64,000 bases of DNA, taken from Actinomycetota bacterium (lineage in GTDB: Bacteria; Actinomycetota; UBA4738; HRBIN12). Numbering within the stretch: position 1 is the first letter of the stretch; the number at the start of each line of letters is the position of its first letter. The notes beneath the pieces are model-generated. The model ran no database searches, was not told the DNA's origin, and was given only the letters and a program-made list of their open reading frames with translations. The translations under genes were made by a program, and so were the position numbers. The stretch spans positions 1 to 64,000 of the forward strand of contig DASQWI010000008.1 in NCBI GenBank assembly GCA_035640355.1, in the 5' to 3' direction. This document shows, piece after piece, positions 42,239 to 52,293 of the stretch.

Positions 42239-43815
42239 CGTCTTCGGGAGGCACGTCCGAACGTGTTCAGCCAACCGCCGATCCGTACCTGACGACGTTC
42301 GCTCGGGGTGGTGCCGGAAGTCTCGTCGGCGTTGTCGCGTCGGCGCTGTTCGGTCTGGCGCTCGTGTTCGTCGTGACACGCTCGTTCACTCGCGCGGAGG
42401 TAGGTGCATTCTTCGAGACCGTGGCTCTCTTCTCACTCGCCACGACCTTCTCCGTGTGGGGCGCCGACATCGGCCTCGTTCGAACGATCCCGCGGTTCGT
42501 CGTTCTCGACCGAAGCGAACACGTCAGCCCGATCGTCCAGATCGCTGTGGGGAGTGTCTTGGCGATCGCGGCGGTCCTCGCGGCCGCGATGGCCGCGCTC
42601 GCGGGGCCGCTGTCCGAACTCATCACGAGCGGCGTGGCGCAGACGGCCGTCGAGCCCCTCATCCGGGCGGTGTCGCCGTTCGTGCCCGTGGCGGCGGTTT
42701 TCGCCGTCGTCCTCGCAGCGACGCGTGGGCTGGGGCGTATGGGTCCCACCAACGTGATCGACCGGTCAGGGCGCGCCGCGGCTCAGCCGATCTTGGCGCT
42801 CGGGGTCGCGGCCCTAGGCCTAGGAACGGTCGCGCTCGTCGTCGCGTGGGCCCTGCCGTACGCGATCGGTTGTCTCGTCGCCGGCCTTTGGCTGACCCGA
42901 GTGCCGAAGGGAACACCGGCCCAGGTGCCGACAGCCACCCCGCGCGCCGGCCGTGCTCTCTTCGCCGAATTCTGGCGGTTCGCGGCGCCGCGAGGCCTCG
43001 CGGGCCTCTTCGCCGTCGCCGTGCTGTGGCTGGACACGCTGCTCATCGGCGCGCTGCGGTCAACGCAGGAGGCCGGCGTGTACGCAGCGGCCACGAGGTT
43101 CCTCGTTTTCGGAGGATTCGCGGCTCAAGCCGTCATCCAGGCGATGGGGCCGATGCTGAGCGAGCTGCTCGCGCGGCGCGAACATCACGCTGCCGCCGCT
43201 GTGTACCGCATCGGAACGGCGTGGTCGATAGCGCTCGGATGGCCCGTCTACCTCATGCTGGCGATCTTCGCCCCCACGCTGGTCTCGGTGCTCGGTCCGG
43301 GTTACGTGGGGGCCGGGGACGCCCTGATGATCCTCGCGGTCGCCATGCTCTTCGGCTCGGGCGTGGGACCGGTCGACATCGCGCTCCTGATGGCGGGGAA
43401 GAGCAGCTGGAATTTGCTGAACACCGCCGTCGCGGTCGGCGTCAACGTGGTTTTGAACCTTCTCCTCATCCCGCGCTTCGGCATCACGGGCGCGGCGATC
43501 GCCTGGGCCGCCAGCATCGTGGTCAACAATCTCGTCCCCCTGATCCAGGTCCACGGTCTCGTCGGCCTCCACCCCGTCGGCGTGGCGACAGTCTCGGTGG
43601 GCCTGACCGCGATCGTGGTGTTCGGCGTGATACCGGTCGCACTGCGGCTTGTCCTAGCCTCTGACGGGTTCGCCCTCGCTGTGGCCGCTGTGGTCGGGGT
43701 ACTCCTGTACCTCCCGGCGCTGTGGAGGCTCCGGCGCACGCTTGCGCTCGATCGGCTCGCCGGCTCCGTGAACGTGGGGTGGTTGCGGCGCCTCGGGGGC
43801 GTGCACTCACCGTGA
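42235..43815 (+). CDS. Polysaccharide flippase (Wzx/MurJ-like MOP transporter)
   Basis: A membrane protein of 526 residues with about fourteen hydrophobic helices. Seen: TTFARGGAGSLVGVVASALFGLALVFVVTRSFTRAEVGAFFE at the N-terminus, the classic Wzx start, and GVNVVLNLLLIPRFGITGAAIAWAAS late in the protein, the conserved MOP-family signature. It moves lipid-linked repeat units across the membrane. GTG at 42235 overlaps the sulfotransferase stop by 4 bp. With the ligase and Wzz-kinase it completes a Wzx/Wzy-type pathway. Confidence 0.92.
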   Translation: MTSSGGTSERVQPTADPYLTTFARGGAGSLVGVVASALFGLALVFVVTRSFTRAEVGAFFETVALFSLATTFSVWGADIGLVRTIPRFVVLDRSEHVSPIVQIAVGSVLAIAAVLAAAMAALAGPLSELITSGVAQTAVEPLIRAVSPFVPVAAVFAVVLAATRGLGRMGPTNVIDRSGRAAAQPILALGVAALGLGTVALVVAWALPYAIGCLVAGLWLTRVPKGTPAQVPTATPRAGRALFAEFWRFAAPRGLAGLFAVAVLWLDTLLIGALRSTQEAGVYAAATRFLVFGGFAAQAVIQAMGPMLSELLARREHHAAAAVYRIGTAWSIALGWPVYLMLAIFAPTLVSVLGPGYVGAGDALMILAVAMLFGSGVGPVDIALLMAGKSSWNLLNTAVAVGVNVVLNLLLIPRFGITGAAIAWAASIVVNNLVPLIQVHGLVGLHPVGVATVSVGLTAIVVFGVIPVALRLVLASDGFALAVAAVVGVLLYLPALWRLRRTLALDRLAGSVNVGWLRRLGGVHSP

Positions 43816-43827
43816 ACATAAGTGCTC

Positions 43828-43916
43828 GGGAGGGGGTAACCTTGCATAAGGTAGGGCGTTTAGGGGAGGGCGTGTGTGGTAGGGCTATTCCAATGGTAGG
43901 GAGGGTTGGGCGCCGG
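43828..43916 (+). other. G-tract-rich leader before the secreted propeller protein
   Basis: About ten runs of three or more G lie on the plus strand here, including three copies of GGTAGGG (43850, 43878, 43895). The ATG of the next gene is inside the stretch. One copy may act as ribosome binding site. The rest could form a G-quadruplex in DNA or mRNA. Confidence 0.45.
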
Positions 43917-46667
43917 GCGGTAGCGATCATCGCCGTCATTGCCCCTGTTGTCACGCTCGCTCTGCCGGCGACTGCCGTCAACGTCGCGCACTCGGTCGTC
44001 GTGAGTGCGGACCCGGTCAACTTCACGCCTCATATCGTCTCTGGTCAGGTCAACGCGATCGTCCAGATCGGCAGTCGCGTGATCGTCGGTGGCGATTTCA
44101 CTGCCGTTCGTCAAACCGCGAACGGCGCCGACATCGCCCGCAGTCACATCTTCGCTTTCAACGCTTCTACGGGCGCGATCGACACTGGCTTCGCACCGAA
44201 CCTCGACGGATCGGTGCTCGCGCTCGCGGCAGCGCCCGACGGCAACGTCTTCGCCGGGGGGAACTTCAACAACGTCAACGGTGCGCCCTCTCGCAAGCTC
44301 GTCAAGCTGAACGTCACCAACGGCCAGCGGGTGTCGTCGTTCTCCGCGACGGCCGACGGCCGTGTGCGCGAGCTCATCGTTCGAGGAAGTCTCCTTTACG
44401 TCGGAGGTGCGTTCACGCGGCTCGCCGGAGCGCCGAGGGGGAACCTGGGTGCGGTCAACGTTTCGAGCGGTGCGATCGACGGCAACCTGAACCTGCCGAT
44501 CACCGTCGCGCGCAAGGCGGGGACGACCGCGTCTCTGTATTCGATGGACATCTCGCCGGACGGCAGGAAGCTCGTTGCCATCGGCAACTTCACCAGGATC
44601 GGCGGAGTCGAGCGGTGGCAGGCCGGCATGATCGACCTGGGCACGTCTCCGGCGACGGTCGCGAACTGGGAGACCGACGGGTTCCGGCCCGACTGCCTGA
44701 TCAGCGCGTTCGACACGTACATGCGCGACGTCGATTTCTCGCCGAACGGCTCGTACTTCGTGATCGTCACGACCGGCGCGTTCTTCGGGGGAGCGAACAG
44801 CGGGACGCTGTGCGACACGGCGACGCGCTGGGAGACCTCGGCGACGGGCCTCAACCTCACTCCGACGTGGCGGGATTACACGGGTGGCGACACGCTGTCG
44901 GCGGTCGCCGTCACCGGGACGGCGGTTTACGTCGGTGGCCACCAGCGTTGGATGAACAACCCGTTCGCGGGTGATACGGCAGGCCCGGGGGCGGTGTCGC
45001 GGCCCGGCATCGCGGCACTCGATCCGGTGAACGGCGTGCCGTTCTCGTGGAACCCCGGCCGCGCGCGCGGCGTCGGCGTTTTCGCCTTGTACTCCACACC
45101 GGCAGGGCTGTGGATGGGGAGCGATACGGACTTGGTAGCCGGCGAAGTCCATCGCAAGCTCGCGATGTTCCCGACCGCAGGCGGCAAGAACATCCCGGCG
45201 AACGCCGTCTACAACCTCCCATCAACGTTGTACAACGCCCCGCAGAGGACGGGCGCCGTGAACTTCCTCGACCGTCGGTCGTTCGACGGAACGACCGCCG
45301 GTTCGCGCGGGCAGCTGCAGACGCCCGGGATCGATTGGAGCGCGACACGCGGCGCCGTCATCATCAACGGCGTCCTGTATCACGGAACGAGCGGCGGTCA
45401 GCTCATCGCACGGTCCTTCGATGGCACCACCGTGGGCCCGGCACAGGCGGTCAACCTGAACGGCGTGAACAACTTCCCGCTGGCGAACGTGACGGGAATG
45501 TTCTTCGACGCCGGTCGGGGACGCCTGTACTTCACAGTCGCTGGTGACGCCAACCTGTACTGGCGATGGTTCACCCCCGAGAGTCGCATCGTCGGCGCCG
45601 AGCGGTTCGCCGCCGGGGGAGGCGTGAACTGGGCGACCGCGAGCGGCGTCACCATGGCGAGCGGCAAGATCTTCTTCGCCAGGACCGACGGCAACCTGTA
45701 CGCAGTGAACTTCGTGAACGGCGTCCCCAGCGGCGCGCCCACGGTCGTCTCGCCGGCGAGCGCCGGATACAACTGGTCGTCTCGAGGCATGTTCCTGTTC
45801 GGGCCCGCGACCGGCGGCGGTGACACGACGCCTCCAACCCCGCCAGGAAAGCCGAGCGGAGTGAGCAATTCGCCCGGGACGATCGACCTGACCTGGGCAG
45901 GCTCGACCGACGCCGTCAGCACGACGCTTGCGTACCACGTGGTCCGTGACGGCACGCAGGTCGGAACCGTCAACAGCGGTCAAAGCCCCGTTACGTTCCG
46001 GGACACCGGCCTGGCCGGTGGCAGCACACACACCTACCGCGTCGTCGCCGAGGATGCGGCAGGCAACGACAGTTCACCCAGCCCGACGTCGGACCCGATC
46101 GTGGTTCAGAGCGGCGCGGGACCGATCTTCGCGGACGACTTCTCCACGGGGAACTTCTCGAAATGGACCTCCGTCACGAGGCTCACGATCGACGCTTCAC
46201 GGGGTGATCCGTCGCCGCCGAGCGCTCGGGGCGAGGTGAGCGCGATCAGCGGGTTCGCTACGAAGTCTCTCGGTTCGACGTTTGGCGACGCCTGCATGAG
46301 CGTTCGAGTCAACCCGTCGAGCCTCGGAAGCACGGCCTCCCTTCTTCGGTTGAGGACCGCGGCCAACGGCCCGATCGCCCGGGTCTACACGGCGACGACC
46401 GGTGTCCTGTGGATACGCTCGGACGTTTCCGCTGAACAGCGATCCTCCGGTGTGGCGATGACGATGAACGCGTGGAACCGCGTGGAGCTGTGCGGAACCG
46501 TATCGCCCGGGTCGTGGTCCCTCTACCTGAACGGAAACCGGATCGTCACCGGATGGGCGGCCAATACCGGAACGACGCCGATCGGGATGGTTCACATCGG
46601 CGACGCCGGAGCTTCCACATGGACGATGAACTTCGACGACGTCGTCGTGGACAGGTCACCCGGATAG
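43893..46667 (+). CDS. Large secreted propeller-FN3-lectin-like protein
   Basis: A protein of 924 residues. Signal peptide (RRAVAIIAVIAPVVTLALPATA, residues 8-29); residues 30-640 with repeats resembling a propeller (HIVSGQVNAIVQIGSRVIVGGDF, VLALAAAPDGNVFAGGNF, LLYVGGAFTRL, VYVGGHQRW). Then FN3 (about 650-740, DTTPPTPPGKPSGVSN) and a C-terminal jelly-roll-like module (about 745-924, FADDFSTGNFSKWTS). The module recurs in the protein at 47746. No enzyme motif seen. ATG at 43893 was chosen with GGTAGGG eight bases upstream. Probably an extracellular glycan-binding or surface protein (inference). Confidence 0.82.
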   Translation: MVGRVGRRAVAIIAVIAPVVTLALPATAVNVAHSVVVSADPVNFTPHIVSGQVNAIVQIGSRVIVGGDFTAVRQTANGADIARSHIFAFNASTGAIDTGFAPNLDGSVLALAAAPDGNVFAGGNFNNVNGAPSRKLVKLNVTNGQRVSSFSATADGRVRELIVRGSLLYVGGAFTRLAGAPRGNLGAVNVSSGAIDGNLNLPITVARKAGTTASLYSMDISPDGRKLVAIGNFTRIGGVERWQAGMIDLGTSPATVANWETDGFRPDCLISAFDTYMRDVDFSPNGSYFVIVTTGAFFGGANSGTLCDTATRWETSATGLNLTPTWRDYTGGDTLSAVAVTGTAVYVGGHQRWMNNPFAGDTAGPGAVSRPGIAALDPVNGVPFSWNPGRARGVGVFALYSTPAGLWMGSDTDLVAGEVHRKLAMFPTAGGKNIPANAVYNLPSTLYNAPQRTGAVNFLDRRSFDGTTAGSRGQLQTPGIDWSATRGAVIINGVLYHGTSGGQLIARSFDGTTVGPAQAVNLNGVNNFPLANVTGMFFDAGRGRLYFTVAGDANLYWRWFTPESRIVGAERFAAGGGVNWATASGVTMASGKIFFARTDGNLYAVNFVNGVPSGAPTVVSPASAGYNWSSRGMFLFGPATGGGDTTPPTPPGKPSGVSNSPGTIDLTWAGSTDAVSTTLAYHVVRDGTQVGTVNSGQSPVTFRDTGLAGGSTHTYRVVAEDAAGNDSSPSPTSDPIVVQSGAGPIFADDFSTGNFSKWTSVTRLTIDASRGDPSPPSARGEVSAISGFATKSLGSTFGDACMSVRVNPSSLGSTASLLRLRTAANGPIARVYTATTGVLWIRSDVSAEQRSSGVAMTMNAWNRVELCGTVSPGSWSLYLNGNRIVTGWAANTGTTPIGMVHIGDAGASTWTMNFDDVVVDRSPG

Positions 46668-46731
46668 GCGCCTCGCCGAGGGGGGCGCCCCCTCCGGCAA
46701 CTCGCGCGGACGCCGCTCGCGCATTCGTGCG

Positions 46732-47715
46732 ATGACCAAGATCGCCTTCCTCGTCTGCTCCCATACCAATCCCGACCAGGTGGCGAGGCTCGTCCGGCTC
46801 CTGAGCGCGCATGATGGAGCGTCATCTGTCGTCGTTGACCACAGTGAGTACGACAGCCACCTGGATCGAGGACGGCTCGCACGACTACCGGGTGTCCGCA
46901 TTCTCGACCGCCGCCATCCCGTCGAGTGGGGGGACTTTTCGTTCATCGACATCATCCTGGGGGACGTCCGATGGGTCATGGACAACGTTGACTTCGATTG
47001 GCTCATCGTCCTTTCCGGCCAGGACTACGCGATCCGACCATTGCCGGATATCGAGGCGTTCCTCGCCTCGACCCCGTACGACGGCTTCGTCTCCGGATCG
47101 CCGGTCGAGAGTTTGAAGCCGCGAAGCGCTCGGGAGGCGCGACGTCGCTACTACTATCGCTACTTTCGCGTTCCGGGGCTGCCGTCTGTGATTGCTCGTC
47201 GCCTACACGCGTGGGCCTCCGCAAGCGGTCGCACCGATGCCCTCTCGAAGCGACTGACTCCCGTGACGGTGAAGGCTCTCCCTGACGGAAGCGTCGTTTA
47301 CGTGGGGTTCCGGCGGATCCGGACGCCGTTCACGCCGGCGTTCCCTTGCTACCGCGGTGGATTCTGGATCACGTTGTCGGCCAAAGCCGTCGCGGCCGTC
47401 GATCGCTTCGTCCAGGAGAATCCGAAGTACGTCCGATACTACCGGCGGACTCGGGTTCCGGATGAGTCGTTCTTCAACACGATCTTGTTGAACGACCCGA
47501 CCCTCAATATCTGTCGAGACGATCGGCGGTACGTCCGATTTCCTCCACATCGCTCCCCGCGTCCAGACGTCCTCTCCATCGAAGACCTGGAGCCGATGCT
47601 CGCGTCAGGCAAGGACTTCGCCCGGAAGTTCGACACGCGCATCGACGGCGCGATCCTGGACGCGCTCGACGAACGGGTCCATCGCATCGGCGTGTCCGTA
47701 CCGGAGATCACGTAG
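46732..47715 (+). CDS. GT14 glycosyltransferase (core-2/I-branching, xylosyltransferase family)
   Basis: A protein of 327 residues matching GT14: MTKIAFLVCSHTNPDQVARLVRLL, VEWGDFSFIDIILGDVRWVM, DWLIVLSGQDYAIRPLPDIEAFL (the SGQDYP-like motif), PAFPCYRGGFWITLSAKAVAAVDRFV and RVPDESFFNTILLN. Eukaryotic members are beta-1,6-GlcNAc transferases and peptide O-xylosyltransferases; bacterial ones vary. Lying between two genes for secreted proteins with a shared module, and in a cluster that makes UDP-xylose, it could glycosylate a protein or branch the polymer; both are inference. No membrane anchor. No strong Shine-Dalgarno is visible before the ATG. Confidence 0.87.
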   Translation: MTKIAFLVCSHTNPDQVARLVRLLSAHDGASSVVVDHSEYDSHLDRGRLARLPGVRILDRRHPVEWGDFSFIDIILGDVRWVMDNVDFDWLIVLSGQDYAIRPLPDIEAFLASTPYDGFVSGSPVESLKPRSAREARRRYYYRYFRVPGLPSVIARRLHAWASASGRTDALSKRLTPVTVKALPDGSVVYVGFRRIRTPFTPAFPCYRGGFWITLSAKAVAAVDRFVQENPKYVRYYRRTRVPDESFFNTILLNDPTLNICRDDRRYVRFPPHRSPRPDVLSIEDLEPMLASGKDFARKFDTRIDGAILDALDERVHRIGVSVPEIT

Positions 47716-47745
47716 CGTGCACCCGTCGCGGCTCCAGCTGTTCGG

Positions 47746-49932
47746 ATGTATCGGATCGGACGCGTGAGCGTGGGAGGGCGATCCGGCCGACGCCGCCGGG
47801 CGGCCGCGTTCCGGATCGGCGTCGCCACAGTGCTGTGCGCGGTCGTTCTCACCGTTCCCGCAGTTCCCTCGACCGCGGTTGGGGCATGTGGTCGTTCGAA
47901 CCGCCTTACCGTCTGCGTCTCGGCGCCTTCGGGCGAGCTAACCGGCGACGTGCCGATCGCGGTGTCGGTGAGTTCGGTCGGCGACGTCAAGGAGATGATC
48001 TTCCAGTGGGGTCCGGCGACGACTTCGACGACCCAGCTGCTTACCGACTACGCGTCGCCGTTCGAGTTTACGTGGCGCACCGACCAATACTTGGACGCGA
48101 CGGCGTTCCTGAACGTGCGCGTCAAGCGGTTCAACGACTCGGTGGGCGCTCCGGTGTCGCTGCGACTCACGCTCGAGAACGGGAACGACACGATCGTCCC
48201 GCAGAACCCGCGCGATTGGCAGGACGTCTTCGAGCCGCGTTCGTTCACTGGCGATCCCGTGATTGCGGCCGTCGGAGACGGCGGTGACGGCACCGCACGC
48301 GCCGACGACGTCGCTGCGTCGATCCTCGCGTCCGATGCCGCCACGCTGCTTTACCTCGGAGACCTCTATGAACGCGGCACGCCGGCAGAGCTCGATGAGA
48401 ACTACGGTCGGGCGGCGTTCGAGCCTGGTGGTGGAACGGCGTGGGGGGCGCTCGCGTGGTTCACTCGGCCGACGCTCGGGAATCATGAGGCCGCCAACGT
48501 CGGTGCCTGGCGCAACTACTGGCGCGGACGGCCCAACTGGGAGACGTTCGTCTTCGGGGGCGTTCGGTTCCTAAACCTGAACAGCGAGTGCTACCTCATC
48601 GGGGGATGCGGTCCCGGGAGCGCGCAATACGCGTTCGTGCAAAGCGTCCTGGCGTCAAACGAGCTCGACTGCGTGATTGCGTACTGGCATCGACCAGTAC
48701 TGAGCTCGGTCGAGGACAACACGACGATGCGGCCGATCTGGGCGTTGCTCGCCGACAACGGCGGCGACCTCGTGCTGAACGGACACACGCACGAGATGGA
48801 GGCCTACGCACCGCTGAACGCGTCGCTCGAGGCGGGGAAGCCCGGATCCCACATGGTCGAGCTCGTAGCCGGTTCGGGTGGCCACTATCTCACCGGCGGT
48901 TCGAACGCCGACGCCCGGGCCGTCTGGCGGGCTACGAAGGTCCCCGGCGCGCTGTACATCACGGCTCACGATGGCGCGAGTGGCTCGGCCACAGGGCTCG
49001 CGTGGCAGTTCCGTGATGGAAACGGCCAGATCGTCGTCGGAACGGATGGGCAGGGCGTGGGATCGGTCGATTGTGCCGCCGAGCCGGACACGACGGCGCC
49101 CACGGTTCCTGGCAGGCCCTCCGGCGTCAGCAACGCCGCGGGCACGATCGATCTAAGCTGGGCGGCGTCGACGGACGACCGGGCCGGCGTGCTGACGTAC
49201 TCCGTCTACCGCGACGGCGCCGCCGATGCCGTCGCCACGGTAACGAGCTCCTCGGCAACGACCGTCTCGTTCCGTGACGCGGGCCTGGCACCGGGAAGCA
49301 TCCACACGTACGAGGTGAGCGCGAGCGACGGTCTCAAATCGAGCGAGCGAAGTATGCCGTCGGACCCCATCACCGTATCGTCGTCACCGATCGTGTTCTC
49401 CGACGACTTCTCATCCGGGACGTTCTCGCGATGGAGCGACACCAGCGGCCTGGCGATCGATCACACGAGCGGTGGGACGGCGCCGCCGAGCGCTCGAGCG
49501 CAGGCCGCCGGCACGAGAGCGTGGGCCGCCAAGAACCTCGGCTCGACGCACTCGAGCCTGTGCCATTCGATGCGCGTGAATCTGTCGTCGATCGGCGCGA
49601 ACAGCGTGGCGCTCGCGCGGTTGCGGACCGCCGCTGATGGCCCGGTGGCTCGCGTGTACGTCAGCGCCAGCCGCGTCCTGTGGATCCGGTCCGACGTCTC
49701 CGGAGCCCAGCTCTCGTCAGGACGTTCGTTACCGGCGGGGTGGAACACGCTCGAGCTCTGCGCGGGCGTTGGGTCGTCGGGGAGCGTGCGCCTGTCACTC
49801 AACGGCTCGACGATCGCCGGCCCGTGGACCGCGAACCTCGGTACCACACCGATAGGCCGGGTGCAGATCGGCGACACCGCCCTGTTCACCTGGACGGCGA
49901 ACTTCGACGACATCGTCGTGACCTCGTCATAG
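47746..49932 (+). CDS. Secreted metallophosphoesterase with FN3 and C-terminal jelly-roll-like module
   Basis: A protein of 728 residues. Signal peptide about residues 20-46. A beta domain (50-145) precedes a calcineurin-like phosphoesterase (170-440) with VGDGGDG (Asp178), YLGDLYERG (Asp206), GNHE (Asn246, His247), WHRP (His315) and NGHTH (His347, His349), so all metal ligands are present except that the first GDxH reads GDGG. FN3 follows (about 452-545), then a C-terminal module (about 550-728, FSDDFSSGTFSRWSDT) matching the end of the 43893 protein. Exported; may hydrolyse phosphoester groups on an extracellular substrate. Alternative start: GTG seven codons on. Confidence 0.85.
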   Translation: MYRIGRVSVGGRSGRRRRAAAFRIGVATVLCAVVLTVPAVPSTAVGACGRSNRLTVCVSAPSGELTGDVPIAVSVSSVGDVKEMIFQWGPATTSTTQLLTDYASPFEFTWRTDQYLDATAFLNVRVKRFNDSVGAPVSLRLTLENGNDTIVPQNPRDWQDVFEPRSFTGDPVIAAVGDGGDGTARADDVAASILASDAATLLYLGDLYERGTPAELDENYGRAAFEPGGGTAWGALAWFTRPTLGNHEAANVGAWRNYWRGRPNWETFVFGGVRFLNLNSECYLIGGCGPGSAQYAFVQSVLASNELDCVIAYWHRPVLSSVEDNTTMRPIWALLADNGGDLVLNGHTHEMEAYAPLNASLEAGKPGSHMVELVAGSGGHYLTGGSNADARAVWRATKVPGALYITAHDGASGSATGLAWQFRDGNGQIVVGTDGQGVGSVDCAAEPDTTAPTVPGRPSGVSNAAGTIDLSWAASTDDRAGVLTYSVYRDGAADAVATVTSSSATTVSFRDAGLAPGSIHTYEVSASDGLKSSERSMPSDPITVSSSPIVFSDDFSSGTFSRWSDTSGLAIDHTSGGTAPPSARAQAAGTRAWAAKNLGSTHSSLCHSMRVNLSSIGANSVALARLRTAADGPVARVYVSASRVLWIRSDVSGAQLSSGRSLPAGWNTLELCAGVGSSGSVRLSLNGSTIAGPWTANLGTTPIGRVQIGDTALFTWTANFDDIVVTSS

Positions 49933-49937
49933 CCGCG

Positions 49938-49966
49938 TTGACCCCTGGCAGTCGCGTGGCTATCCT
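49938..49966 (+). promoter_or_regulatory. groES-groEL promoter
   Basis: TTGACC at 49938-49943, a 17-bp spacer and TATCCT at 49961-49966: a near-consensus sigma-70-type promoter. The CIRCE operator begins 2 bp after the -10, covering the expected start point. Confidence 0.82.
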
Positions 49967-49967
49967 G

Positions 49968-49994
49968 TTAGCACTCATAGCGGGGGAGTGCTAA
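49968..49994 (+). promoter_or_regulatory. CIRCE operator (HrcA binding site)
   Basis: TTAGCACTC, nine bases, GAGTGCTAA: a perfect match to the CIRCE inverted repeat. It predicts HrcA repression of groES-groEL, released on heat or protein-folding stress. No hrcA gene lies in the window. Confidence 0.97.
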
Positions 49995-50042
49995 CCGGCG
50001 GCGGCCGGCCGGCACGAGAGACACGCAAGGAGGAGGACGGGT

Positions 50043-50342
50043 ATGGCCAAGCAGTTCAACCTGAAGCCGCTGGAGGACCGCATCGTGGTCCAGCCGAGCG
50101 AGGAGGAGGAGACCACGACCTCGGGCATCGTGATCCCGGACACCGCGAAGGAGAAGCCCCAGGAGGGCAGCGTCGTGGCCGTCGGACCGGGTCGTTTCGA
50201 GGACGGGAACCGGGTTCCGCTCGACGTCTCTGTCGGCGACAAGGTGATCTACAGCAAGTACGGCGGCACAGAGGTCAAGGTCGAGGGCGAGGAGTACCTG
50301 ATCCTGTCGGCCCGCGACGTTCTCGCCGTCCTCAGCAAGTAA
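50043..50342 (+). CDS. groES: Co-chaperonin GroES
   Basis: A protein of 99 residues, the normal length. Seen: [44 protein letters not shown], with the mobile loop (TTTSGIVIP) that docks on GroEL, and the C-terminal [13 protein letters not shown]. It caps the GroEL ring during ATP-driven folding in the cytoplasm. A strong AGGAGG lies a few bases before the ATG. Expressed from the CIRCE-controlled promoter together with groEL. Confidence 0.98.
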   Translation: MAKQFNLKPLEDRIVVQPSEEEETTTSGIVIPDTAKEKPQEGSVVAVGPGRFEDGNRVPLDVSVGDKVIYSKYGGTEVKVEGEEYLILSARDVLAVLSK

Positions 50343-50364
50343 CGAACACGGCGATCGTTCCGGC

Positions 50365-50397
50365 GGGGGCTCGGGCGCGAGGATGCGCCGGGCCCCC
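50365..50397 (+). other. mRNA stem-loop between groES and groEL
   Basis: GGGGGC (50365-50370) pairs with GCCCCC (50392-50397), and GCGC (50375-50378) with GCGC (50385-50388), leaving a six-base loop. There is no T-run, so it is more likely a processing or stability element than a terminator. Confidence 0.6.
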
Positions 50398-50419
50398 GAC
50401 GTACGTAACGACCTTTTGA

Positions 50420-52048
<1,629 letters not shown>

Positions 52049-52066
52049 GGAAGAGCCGTTCGAGCA

Positions 52067-52094
52067 GGGGCGCCGGCATGCCGGCGCCCCTTTT
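52067..52094 (+). terminator. Rho-independent terminator of groES-groEL
   Basis: Perfect 11-bp arms GGGGCGCCGGC and GCCGGCGCCCC around an AT centre, followed by TTTT. One of only two clear intrinsic terminators in the window. Confidence 0.93.
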
Positions 52095-52149
52095 GCGTTC
52101 CGAATCGGCGTGGGTAGCCACAGCCCCCATTCGAACTAGCCCGTTAGAC

Positions 52150-52182
52150 GTACAGAAAAATCCTACGGACGTAGGTATGTAC
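52150..52182. promoter_or_regulatory. Nested inverted repeat upstream of the LuxR-type regulator
   Basis: Inner arms CCTACG/CGTAGG (52162-52167, 52170-52175) with a GA centre, outer arms GTACA/TGTAC (52150-52154, 52178-52182). It lies about 110 bp before the regulator ATG. A candidate operator, perhaps autoregulatory; the GTAC half-site recurs in the repeat at 53105. Confidence 0.5.
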
Positions 52183-52293
52183 ACGGAGAGCGTCCCCCAC
52201 TACGGTTACGGCGCCGCGACATCCAGACCGATCTGCCGCTTACGAGAACGCCAAAAAGGGCCAATAAAGAGGACTGAGGGAGCCGAGCCGCAG

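Noticed and set aside
46674-46696. GC palindrome after the propeller-protein gene as a terminator
   Set aside because: GGGGGCGCCCCC has no loop and no T-run follows; the next gene begins within 40 bp.
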